Assembly (NCBI RefSeq): GCF_001680005.1
Contig: NC_033557.1
Coordinates: 186,001 to 250,000, forward strand
Origin: Plasmodium coatneyi
Lineage: Eukaryota > Apicomplexa > Aconoidasida > Haemosporida > Plasmodiidae
Direction of reading: 5' to 3'
Length of the DNA stretch: 64,000 bases
Below the pieces are notes generated by a model that was not told where the DNA came from, made no database searches, and saw nothing but the letters and a program-made list of their open reading frames with translations. Position numbers and translations under genes: made by a program. Shown here piece after piece: positions 34,601-43,964 of this stretch (position 1 is the stretch's first letter; each line of letters opens with the position of its first letter).

Positions 34601-34876
34601 AGTACTCCCATTCACATTTGCATTTTCACGCATTTTATCATTCTCCACCTTAATGGTGTCTTTTTTTTTTTTTATTTTTTCTTCTACATTTTTTTTGGCC
34701 TTTTGAACTTTTTCCAGCAATTTGTCAATACTGTCTAAATAAAAATTGAACGTCTCGTTTTGCTTAATTTTAAATTCGCTTATTTCCTTTTGAATTTCTC
34801 TAAAATCCAGATTCTTTGTGCCACCACTGCTACAGCTGCTAGTGGAACCATCTGGTGTGTAATTTTCTTCCCCCAT
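28661..34876 (-). CDS. Giant RMND5/GID2-type RING subunit of the CTLH/GID E3 ubiquitin ligase
   Basis: Six exons: 34876-34499, 34344-30057, 29936-29687, 29387-29043, 28933-28852 and 28684-28661, about 1,788 residues. Phases match throughout. Exon 1 could end at 34400 instead (GTTAAC donor), adding 33 residues; GTGAGT at 34498 is the stronger donor. The N-terminal helix (FREIQKEISEF..LEKVQ) resembles the RMND5 start. A CTLH-like region lies at about 320-425, with YTKLHRILYNLKRF and CIEWYNN. About 1,150 Lys/Glu/Asn-rich residues follow. The exon 3/4 junction recreates ESPLSV, an RMND5 hallmark, and exon 4 has EVDLSGCFFFHSSFTCPIS. The RING reads NPPYVLRCGHAICK, then SCVDKI and FKCPMCP, ending PLYFN. 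Yeast Rmd5 and human RMND5A are about 390-420 residues. In those organisms the complex ubiquitinates metabolic enzymes. Confidence 0.82.
33265..33338 (-). repeat. Cys-Pro-Asn-Cys repeat in the RMND5-like insert
   Basis: The minus strand encodes NCPNCENRQNYPYCPNCANC followed by PNRL, from imperfect 9-12 bp repeats of ACAATTTGG-like units on the + strand. It gives several CPNC pairs inside an otherwise Lys-rich disordered insert. Confidence 0.8.
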
Positions 34877-36784
34877 TTTCGCCTACTTTTAGCGCATATT
34901 CGGTGGGGATACATAAACGTGAGCAGAGAATTTTGGTAAATAAAAACCCAACCGATTTTTTTTCAACAGGTATGGGAACTTACCTAAATGTTATGCGAAA
35001 AATGAGCAAAATATATCACGCATTTGGGAAGGGGGCGCATCGAATTTTAAAAAAAAAAATCAGCACTGAAATAGTTCGACGGAAAAAAAAAAAAAAATAC
35101 ACATAAATGTATCTAAGCATATGATCAGGCAAAGAGGTTTATATGCTCACATGCGAACATAGGAAAATATGCGCGTAAAGGTACAAGCAAAAAATAACAA
35201 TTACTCAGGTGTATAATTATCCGAATGCGCTAAGCCCTCTTATTTTGCATACAGGAATGGCAGCCATGCACAAGTAAATCCGTACATACGTAAATATATG
35301 CCTTATATGCGCCCCTTCGCCGTTCACTTCTTATTTTTTCTAAACAACCATTAGTGCAGTGACTGACACATTGTCTACTCGCTTGCTCGGGGGAGGCACC
35401 TTTCTCTGTCAATATATCGTGCTTGCCAATATTATATCACCAGAGGGGATTTTTTTTTTTTTTTTTACTCTTTCGATTTATGGCGCAGACGAAAGTTCAC
35501 GGGCGTGTGGACGTCTGCTTATGTAAACAAGTAAGCATGCAAGCCGTCAATCACGAGAGCGCCGCAAAACAAGCGAACAATTGAGTAAACGCGTGGCAAT
35601 TTTTTCTTCAATAGCAAAAATTGAAAAAATCATTACACCGAAATGGAAGGAAACAAACAAAAAATAAAATAAAAAATAAAATAAAGCAGCAATTCACATC
35701 CCAATGTACGTTCTTGTCTATAAATGAATGTAATTGTACATATCGTTAAAAGTGTACTCTAAAAAAAAAATGTCTGTGACTTCTCTTGATACAAACATTA
35801 TAAGACATGGCATTGCATTAGGAATATAAAAAAATAAATTGCACAAATCTCACAAATTGTGCAAATTGGCGAAGCTGGGCAAAGCTAAGCAAACTCTGCA
35901 ACGTTAAACAAAATTACACAAAACGCGTGCAGGGGGAAGCATCAAAAAGGTAAAGAAAAAACAGTAATAATGAGGCAATAAAATGTATAAAATAAGAAGA
36001 GCACATATCCTTGCATTCGATAATTGCACTTCATTTTTGTATAACATGAGAGGAAAAGCCACTTTCAGCAGAAAGGATATACATATGCATTCCTACAGGA
36101 AGCGTTTAAAATGGTTAAGCCCTTGGGGGAAGCATCTCCACACGTATAGGCGTATGTACACTTATAGGCATTTCCATTAACTCCTTTTCCAATTCGTCTC
36201 CGCCAAATAGCCATACCACACAGGTAAAAATGAAAAAAGGAATTAAAAAAAAATATATATGACAATTAAACATCCCTTATCACAATGTTACATACGTACA
36301 GTATGCACATAAATAGTAAAAATGAGTAAACGATAAAAATCGTGGGACAGTATGAACATATGCACATGTGGGACGACAATTTTGTGGAAAAACTTTGACC
36401 AATTTTTTAGACCACGAAGAAAAAAAAAAAAAAAAAAAAAAAAACTATATATTTTTTATCAGCAATAAAACAGGTTAAAGGTTACGCCGTTCACACACAC
36501 TTGTACACATGAGCCTTATGTATGCAGTGAGTACCACGCATATTTACAATAATACTTACACGCGTGTAAATCTTTTCCCCGTTTATCCTCCCGTTCTATG
36601 CGCATACGCTCCGCGCCCCACAGGACTGCAAACGACCTATGAGACCGACTTATACACAACCTGTGACGAACAGCCCCCATTCAAAAAAATAAGATCAAAA
36701 ATAAAATAAAAAAATAAACAACCAAAAAGTAAAGGAAAAAACGAAAGGGCAAAATAATAGACTCAGGATTTCCCCCTTTGCAGT
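34877..36784. promoter_or_regulatory. Divergent upstream region of the RMND5-like and EF-hand genes
   Basis: About 1.9 kb without a supportable exon. It contains a T run near 35450-35466, an A run at 36420-36444, AAAATAAA-type simple sequence at 35661-35685, and a CAAA/GCAA-rich stretch at 35840-35930. It presumably carries both promoters and 5' leaders. Confidence 0.5.
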
Positions 36785-38057
36785 ATGGACGAAACGCAAG
36801 TAATATTCCCATTGATTGTTAAAAAAAAAAAAAGAAGGGGATTAATGAGGCCACACTGGAAGGGGGAATGTTCTGCGCAAAATGAAAGAGGCTACCAAGC
36901 AGACACATGCATTAACGCTGCGCTAGATTGGGTTTATTCGTCCATGTGTTGCTTTACACGTAACCTTACGTGCCTGCATATGTATATACATCACAGGTGC
37001 ATAGAACCGTGCTCCCATTCTGCCGCAAACACTCAACACGCCCCGCCGTGCAGAGCGCCAGAATTGTAGACCTCTTTAATTTAAAGAAAAAGGACAAGGA
37101 TTACGTCGACAAGCAGGACCTAATAGTAATACTGAAATCGCTCGGGTATGTGAAAAAAATAATTTCATCGTATCGGTTGAGGGTTGTCTCTGTCATGTTC
37201 GTAGACTAGAGAACTTCCTATTTCTTTCAGTTAGATTGTCACTCCGTTGAGTTGTACGTATGTCGAGAGGTTCCTATCGTCCTAGCGAACGTTCGCAAGG
37301 GGTAGCTCCCCCCCTTCGTGTCTTCTTTCTTAGAACAGATGGCTGCACAGTGGTATATTAACAGTGGTATGCACACCTCAGGCCCTGCGCTTCTGACGGT
37401 TTTCCGCCCCCAAATGGCCGTCAACAACCCGCAGGTTTAAAATATGCTACGAAATATTTGAAGACAGCAAAAACTGCTACAGCTTTGAGGAGCTGAGCGA
37501 TTACGTGCTCAAATTTCAGAGCAACTACTACGCGAAGGAGAAGGTGGAAAAGTGCATTAGCTTCCTGAACCCACAAAGTATGCGTGCACATGCACACACG
37601 TGTGTGTAGGTACGTATGTACACATATATATTATTATATGCATGTGTGCATGTTCGCTTAGATGCATGCCCGCATAATTGCCCCTCCCCAATAGGCGAAA
37701 CGATAAGCAAAAATTCGCTAAAGGCTATCCTGTGTGAACACGGGAACAAGTTCACCGAAAGCGAGTTTAAAAAGTTTTTAATTGACCTTCCGGTAATGCA
37801 AATTGTGTTTAACCAATTTTACAAAAAAATATTATTAAAGGGAATGGTAATTTTTTTCATTCTTCTATGTTAACAAAATAGGTGGACGCACAGGGAAACA
37901 TAAGCCACGCCGACTTGGTTCAAATGTAAGGCAAAGACAACACAATACGGAGGAAAAAATGGGAGAGTAACCAGCGGCACGCCCAAATAACTCCCCCACC
38001 ACCTCTCCGATCCGCTTCACCAATTCTGCAGCTTATCCAACTACGTCGAGTACTGAT
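36785..38057 (+). CDS. Degenerate EF-hand protein, candidate myosin essential light chain
   Basis: Six exons: 36785-36799, 37054-37145, 37435-37577, 37695-37792, 37882-37925 and 38033-38057, total 138 residues with consistent phases. Exon 1 is only 15 bases (MDETQ) before a GTAATA donor. If intron 5 were retained, the frame would stop at 37927-37929 after LVQM; splicing from GTAAGG to TTCTGCAG gives LVQILSNYVEY, the usual aromatic end of an EF-hand lobe. Helix-loop-helix patterns are visible: RIVDLFN..DKQDLIVILKSLG, CYEIFED..FEELSDYVLKF, SKNSLKAILCEHG..TESEFKKFL and NISHADLVQIL. The loops lack most Ca-binding acidic positions. Size and degeneracy fit the parasite essential light chain of the MyoA glideosome, but a calmodulin-like protein of other function is possible. 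Confidence 0.7.
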
Positions 38058-38157
38058 AAAAAAGTCCAACGAAGAGCAACACCACCAAAGTGGGAACCGA
38101 ATGATGATCAGGTAAATTTTTTCCCAATTTTGCACTTCTACCCTTTCTCTATATCCA

Positions 38158-38891
38158 TCACGAACGGACAATCTTTTCGTTATTATGCAAAATATCCATT
38201 AGCAACTTGAACGTGTCTTTTATTTCCTCCTCGTCTACGTTCTTTAAATACTCTGCTAGCTTTTCCACCTTCTGATTTTCCTTGTTCGAATAAAAATAAA
38301 AAAGTTTCAACAAATTTGTTGTGTCGATATCCATCAGATTGTAGAGTAGCTTTGCTTTCTCCTTGTTCATGCTATTTATGTTACTGTTTAGGTAGTTGTT
38401 TATCAGCGTGTCTAGCTCGAGCATGCCGACCTGCAGCAAGGGGGGGTGGGAAAATAAGTTCATATATAAAGGAGGTACACGTGTATACATATGTTAACTG
38501 GCTACACAATTGTCCTGTGTAGACTCTCTGGAAGAATTCCCTACAGGAACAGAGTACACATCGTTAAGGCCACATTTACGCTCATGGGAGGGCTCTACAC
38601 AATCGCACCCCTATGCTATGTACACGCCGCTTCGCACTCCATGCGCATTTAAATAAGGTTTGTAATTATTCCCCCTTTTCACATTTTTCTTTCCACAGTT
38701 TGGCCCCTCCCCATTTTTTCACACCAAATGGCCATTTTTTTTTTTTTTTTTCTGGCAAACTATATGCCTATTCCTCAACTAACACTTTTAAATTTGCATC
38801 TTAGCTTTTTCTTCAAAATGGTGATATCCTCCTCGTTGATGCTCTTCTGGGTGGAGGAAAATTTCCTCAAAAGTCTCACAACCGGATACAT
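38158..38891 (-). CDS. SDHAF2: Succinate dehydrogenase assembly factor 2 (SDHAF2/Sdh5)
   Basis: Two exons, 38891-38784 and 38430-38158, give 126 residues. The intron uses GTTAGT and CTGCAG, phase 0. The N-terminus MYPVVRLLRKFSSTQKS is a typical mitochondrial presequence. The splice creates KLRCKFKSVGMLELDTLINN, matching the family signature of basic residues then GMLE-x-D. The rest is the small helical bundle of the Sdh5/SdhE family. The protein promotes covalent FAD attachment to the flavoprotein subunit of complex II in the mitochondrial matrix. Exon 2 alone lacks a proper start, which shows exon 1 is required. The gene is convergent with the EF-hand gene (100 bases between stops) and divergent from the mS23-like gene. 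Confidence 0.88.
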
Positions 38892-39492
38892 ATGTGCTCG
38901 GCCAGGTTCTACTTTCACGTTGTTACTCTGTGCTATTCTGATTTGTCACCTTTGTTATGCCTGCTTAAATGTGGTAGATGATACAAAGCAGAGCATTCTT
39001 TATGCGTTTTTTTTTTCCCTCGCTGAAGGAAAAGCATTCTAAATGAACTTTACTCATACAGGGGTTCCTACACAAATAATATTTCTCTTTCCTCGCCCCA
39101 CTACACGCAAACATATCATTGCAATCTGACATCAGTCGCTACGCCTTATGCCATTTTCAAGTGTGCAAAAAAAAAATATATTTCCATTTTAACCGCTCCT
39201 TTGGGAAAATAAAAGCTAATTTTTCGTGTGACAAATAATGTAAACAGGGAGTTAACAAATTTAGAAAAAAATGGGGAACTCCCATTTGAAGGGGAAAATC
39301 GAATTGGCTCACATGACATCTCCAATTGGGGCTTTAATTCCACCTGCGCAACTGGGCGAACGGAATGTGTGAGGGGAGTCAAGAGCCGGTAAGCAAAAGG
39401 TTTTATTAATGACACATAATTCGACTGGCGCAGATTGAACCCTACGTCCCTATGTTGCCTAGTAACCGAAGCAGTGCCCCTCACCGACAAAC
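38892..39492. promoter_or_regulatory. 600-bp divergent region shared by two mitochondrial-protein genes
   Basis: It lies between the ATGs of SDHAF2 (-) and the mS23-like gene (+). The small size suggests a common bidirectional promoter. Open frames here are shadows without protein-like content. Confidence 0.5.
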
Positions 39493-40158
39493 ATGGGGAA
39501 GGGCGCTGTACACCCAAATGGATCGAACTTCTGCAGGGCCCTAAAGTACAACATCGTGGATAAGATGAGGACGCTGGTGGAGACCAACCTGTACGACCGC
39601 CCTCGGTGGCTGGAATGGGCAGAGAGAGCTCCCCCAATAGAAATACACAACATAAGCCTAAAGTCAAGGTACAACAATAACAAGTACATTGACTTGGTGA
39701 AATTTCTGCTAAAAAAATATCCTCATCTGAGATTCCAAGACTGTTATGTGGAGGGCAATAACAACGTGAAGGGCTATGACTATTTTAGGAACGATCACAT
39801 CATTACGCAGATGGCTACCCACCAGCTGTACTATATGAATAGAGGGTATGGGAAAAAGGATGCCCTTGAAAAAGTGGAGAAGGAATTCTACAACAGAAGA
39901 ATGGAACTGGAAAAAAAGCAAAAAATAAACATGTGCCTGTCCATTGATAAAAAAGTCAAGCCGCTTTACACCAATGGTTACGCTTATCTGTATGAAAAAA
40001 TGGCAGACAATGAGAAGGCCCATCTGGCTCTTATCCTTAAGAAGCTTAGATCTATGAGGGAAAAATTGGAGAAGGAGCAGCGACCGGCTGCTGAGCAGCC
40101 GAACACGAATAGTAGCAGCAAGAATGAGTCAAATGAGGAAAACGCCAAAAAGGATTAA
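39493..40158 (+). CDS. Probable mitochondrial ribosomal small-subunit protein mS23-like
   Basis: Single exon, 221 residues, ATG in AAACATGG context. The segment DKMRTLVETNLYDRPRWLEW then AERAPP aligns by eye with the start of MRPS23 (a basic helix, then L-x-x-x-P-x-W, then a PP pair). Further on, YFRNDHIITQM and GYGKKDALEKVEKEFY resemble the region after it. The tail is Lys/Glu/Asn-rich. mS23 is a structural protein of the mitoribosome small subunit. There is no clear cleavable presequence, which is common for such proteins. The similarity is weak; another mitochondrial or ribosomal role cannot be excluded. Its neighbour SDHAF2 is divergent and mitochondrial. Confidence 0.55.
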   Translation: MGKGAVHPNGSNFCRALKYNIVDKMRTLVETNLYDRPRWLEWAERAPPIEIHNISLKSRYNNNKYIDLVKFLLKKYPHLRFQDCYVEGNNNVKGYDYFRNDHIITQMATHQLYYMNRGYGKKDALEKVEKEFYNRRMELEKKQKINMCLSIDKKVKPLYTNGYAYLYEKMADNEKAHLALILKKLRSMREKLEKEQRPAAEQPNTNSSSKNESNEENAKKD

Positions 40159-40732
40159 CCAAATGGACCGTAGCACTCACCCACGTACACCCTGTGGAAT
40201 TATCCTTTTCGAAATATTTGCACTGTGGAAAAGAAGCATTCCCTCCGATGACAGAAAATTAAGGGATGACCCCGGATAACTCAACAGAGGTCCAAAAAGG
40301 GGACCATTTCCCCCCCTTTTTTAGCCAATTCGAATGGGGCATTTTATATAGGAAGGCCCAATCGAATGCACATTTGTTTTCTTCCCCGTGGAAGAACCCA
40401 AAATAAACCATCTTAAGAAATCGTCGTGTGCAAAAATTATTTTATGCTTCCTCCCCTTGGGCTGTTAATGAGCTGAAGCGGGAGGTGCCCCCGCTTGCAG
40501 AGGTTCAGACATTTTTTTTCGTCCGAAAAGTGGAGAACGGAAAAAGGTGAAGTCCACAACAGCATGACGAGCTACACTTGTAGGCCCACAACTCCACCTC
40601 CTCCAGCGATCCGATCCGAGGAGGTGGCGGGGGTGGCCGTTGTGATTACACTAAATTTTGGATTAACCTGCTTGAATGGCAGATTATCTTCCTTTTTTGT
40701 TATTTTTTTCGCGTTTTTTTTTTTTCCCCACG
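40159..40732. other. Convergent 3' spacer between the mS23-like and actin-related genes
   Basis: About 570 bases between two stop codons on opposite strands. A T run lies at about 40717-40726. No gene or structured RNA recognised. Confidence 0.55.
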
Positions 40733-42583
40733 TCACCGCTTAAAGGTGAAGTAGACGTCTTCATTAAGGTGGTCGTACAGCACACTGTTATGAATATGCT
40801 CCTGCGTGTAGTCGGGCAAGTTTTCCAAATTGGAGCAGATGGAGGCCCCTATGAATTGGCGCAAATTGGGGGATATCTTTGGAAAGAGAAAGTTGACTTT
40901 ATTTTCCAATTCTTTGACGGATGTCTTTTTCTTCTCACTTAACGCGTGGAAAAGGGATTGAGCAATTTTCGAAACGATCCCCTTGATGTTACTGCATCCA
41001 CCAACCAGCAGCACATTGTGGAAAGCGGAAAACTCAAACATGTGTAATTTAGACAGTATACATGCGAACATAGAATTTATATTCTGCTCATAATCTTTCG
41101 TAAATAATATTTCGCAGGCCATCCACCTGGTATCCGCTTCTACGACAATTTCGTAATTTTGAAATTCATACAAAACCATTTTCTCGCTGTACAATTTGGC
41201 TTGTTCATTTTTTAAATAAAAAAATTTCCTCTTCATATTTTCTATTTCATCATCTGGCATGCTGTCGATGATTTTTAATATTTCCTCCAGTGGGTATAAA
41301 TCGAGGTAATAATTAAGCAGTCCATTCGACATGTTTATTTCTCCCTCCGTGGGTTTTTCTTCATGGGGGGTTGCCGTATAACCATCATCTGTGCTTTGCC
41401 CATTGGTGAGGATGTCCCCATTTCTGACCTGTACAAATGAAGCACTTGAAACTTCACAATTGTGCACATCTTTCCTCCTGTGAGCCCTTCTCATATACTG
41501 CTCCTTCAGTAACCTTCTAATTTCCATGTTGATGTAAAATCCCCCGTTGTCTACATACGTGTAATGGTGATATAATGGCATGCCATTCATTACGGGCAGC
41601 AACCGACAGCTTAAGTAACCCAAGTCGATCACCACACAAGTGTTGCAGTTGCACAAGAAAAGCGGTGACACTAAGTCGTTTATGTAGGAAATGGAGGCGT
41701 ATTCATAATTCTCGATCAAACTCTTGCAGAGGGAATATTTAATTACCGTTGGGATGAACATGTTCAAAAGAACGATGACTTTTTTTGCCTTGTTATTCGT
41801 CTTTATTAAATTGCGAAATATTTGGAATGTAAACTCCTCGAAGAATTTGCTCCACAGCTTCTCATCCTGATGGAACTTGTACTCGTAGTGGTAGATAACG
41901 CTACCTTCGTGTTTGCTGCCCTCCGTGCTGGGGAGGCCATCGTCCCGGAGAACGCTGTTCTGAGGTTGGTCCTGGGGAACACTGACCTGGTTTGGGTCCG
42001 GGTTAGCACCTTTCTGACCTTCGTCCTGTTGGTCCGGGTTGGCATCTTTCTCCTGTTGATCCGTGCTAGCACGTTCCTCCTGTTGATCAGGGTTAGCGCC
42101 TTTCTCGCCTTGGGCCTCGCTATCCTTGCTCCCACCTGCGCATCCCCGCAAGGAAGTCCCTCCCCCCTCCGAAACAGTTCCCACCACGTTGTATACCCCC
42201 TTCTTATCCTCAGCATAATTGTGGAAACTTTCATTGTACCGAAAAAAATCGGGCGTCCTATAAACTGACAGGGGTTTGTGCAGCCCTGAAAATCCTACGT
42301 AGGTGTATTTTCGCCCTATAAAAAGGTGGTAAGCAAAATGCGCATGGGTAACTGTAGGTGAAGCATTGCTCACATGTCGGGGTGCACCTTAACATGGATC
42401 TTAACACACAGGTTACCTCATTTTGCACACAAAAAAAAAGGGGAGTAAAAAAAAAAAAAAAAAAAACACCCGTTGGGAGACACTCCACAGGTGTATGAAC
42501 GTCAGTTGTTCTTCCTTACCTATTTGTAACACATAATACTTGTAGTCATTTTCGCTGTCATTTTTTTTAAACCTGCTTTCCAT
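40733..42583 (-). CDS. Divergent actin-related protein
   Basis: Two exons, 42583-42520 and 42315-40733, total 548 residues. The exon 2 frame has no ATG near its start; exon 1 supplies MESRFKKNDSENDYKYYV and the splice (phase 1) rebuilds an actin-like opening, LQIGRKYTYVGFSGLHKPLS. Other actin-fold elements are CVVIDLGYLSCRLLPV (second phosphate-binding strand), HYTYVDNGGFYINMEIRRLL, and NVLLVGGCSNIKGIVSKI (adenosine motif). A low-complexity insert with DQQ repeats occupies about residues 75-140. The phosphate loops are degenerate, so ATP binding is doubtful. It may correspond to the ALP group of apicomplexan actin-like proteins or to an Arp10/Arp11-like dynactin subunit; I cannot decide between them. 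Confidence 0.7.
41990..42110 (-). repeat. 27-bp coding repeat (NPDQQ/STDQQ) in the actin-related gene
   Basis: The minus strand encodes ANPDQQEER, ASTDQQEKD, ANPDQQDEG and a further partial ANPDPNQ copy. The units are about 27 bp and imperfect. They lie in a surface insert near the N-terminus. Confidence 0.8.
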
Positions 42584-43964
42584 TTTTCGGAAATGTTCGC
42601 TTGATTGCTTGATTCCTTGCTTGCGTGTGTGTGTGTGGGGGGGGGCGCGCCTTGTAATTTTGGTAGACGCTGCTATGCGCCTATTACAAAACTAAAAACA
42701 GAACGTGGTGTGTATATCTGTATGCATGCCTCCCGATGTTAACCTTTTCGCTTTTTTCGTTCCTTCCATACTGTTTACTTTTTTTTTTTTTTTTTTTCCG
42801 TTACACCTTTGTTCTCATGAGTGGAGGGCGCAACGCACCAGGTCTATTTTCACACAATTGCCTTTACAATTAGGGGTGCACATGCACAAGCACTTGCAAT
42901 TTCCATTCGTAAATACCATAAAAATGTGCAACGGTGGGTATGCTTAAAAAAAAAAAAAAAAAAAAAAGACCAATCGTTTCTCGCAAATCTAGCCGGGGAA
43001 TATCATTCTCAATTTGGCCCATCCCTCCTTCCCAAGGAATAAAATTTTTTTTCCCTACTTTTCCTTTAGTTAAGCATACACAGGGAGTGTAAACAATTTT
43101 GTTAACTCCTAACGTATCGATGTATACCAGTGGCTTATTGCCCTATTTCTCTGGAACCATTTACGCAATTTTTTTTTTTTTTCCCTTATGTTTTTCCGCG
43201 CTTTTTCGCGTATTTTTTTTTTGTTGGTAAGCCTTTCGCACAAAATCTATCACCTGACCCTTTCCATTTGCCATCTTTTCCATGTTATTTTCCCTTTAAT
43301 TTCCCCAACATATTTCTTACCTTCCAAATTGCGCTTGGCATTTGTTCCCATTAATTTTTAAGAGCACAAGTTGGTCCTCTTCCCTTGGCATTTTTGACTT
43401 CTGTCAATTGCGTAACTTTTTTTTATCTTAATTCTTGCCCTAGCAGAATGTCAAATGGGGGGGCGTATAAACTGTCACAGTGAAAGGACACACCAGATGG
43501 CGCATCCAGTGTAACAACATGGGAAGCACCTAGCTGACACAGGGAAACGCAAATTGTTTCTCTGCGCGTGATATTTTTCCCCCCCGTTTTTAAATTAGCA
43601 CGTTTCTGGTTGTTAAGACAGTGTCCTCATTGCACGTACACGAATCTTGTACCGTCATGTATATGCACACGCATATGGTGACCTTCCTTTTTTGTTCAAA
43701 TTGTCAAAGTTTTTTTCTACACTCTGCCGTTCCGTTATGACGGTTTTTATTTCAGCTCATTTTTCCTATAAATAGCTTCCCCTTGTTGTAGGAACAAAAT
43801 CTTTGCCATTACGAGAGGCAAGATTTCATCCACGAGAAGGAATTTGCAACGAAGGGGGGGGTTACATGTACCTGCACAAGACGTGCAAGTAGAACCCTAC
43901 GCACTTCACCCACTGTGCCGAGCTGCAAAGCCAAAAATAAGGCACACCGAGAAGTGACCCTAAA
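42584..43964. promoter_or_regulatory. Divergent upstream region of the actin-related and APC1 genes
   Basis: About 1.4 kb between two ATGs. It contains a T run at about 42778-42797, an A run at about 42945-42967, and a T-rich stretch near 43168-43220. No exon is supported. It must contain the promoter of the very long APC1 transcript. Confidence 0.5.

Noticed and set aside
34370..34876. A separate 168-residue coiled-coil gene
   Set aside because: It would end inside or within about 100 bases of the next same-strand frame, which lacks an ATG at its start. An exon 1 role explains both.
42371..42373. Single-exon actin-related gene starting at 42373
   Set aside because: The codon is GTG; the actin-like opening needs exon 1 at 42583-42520.
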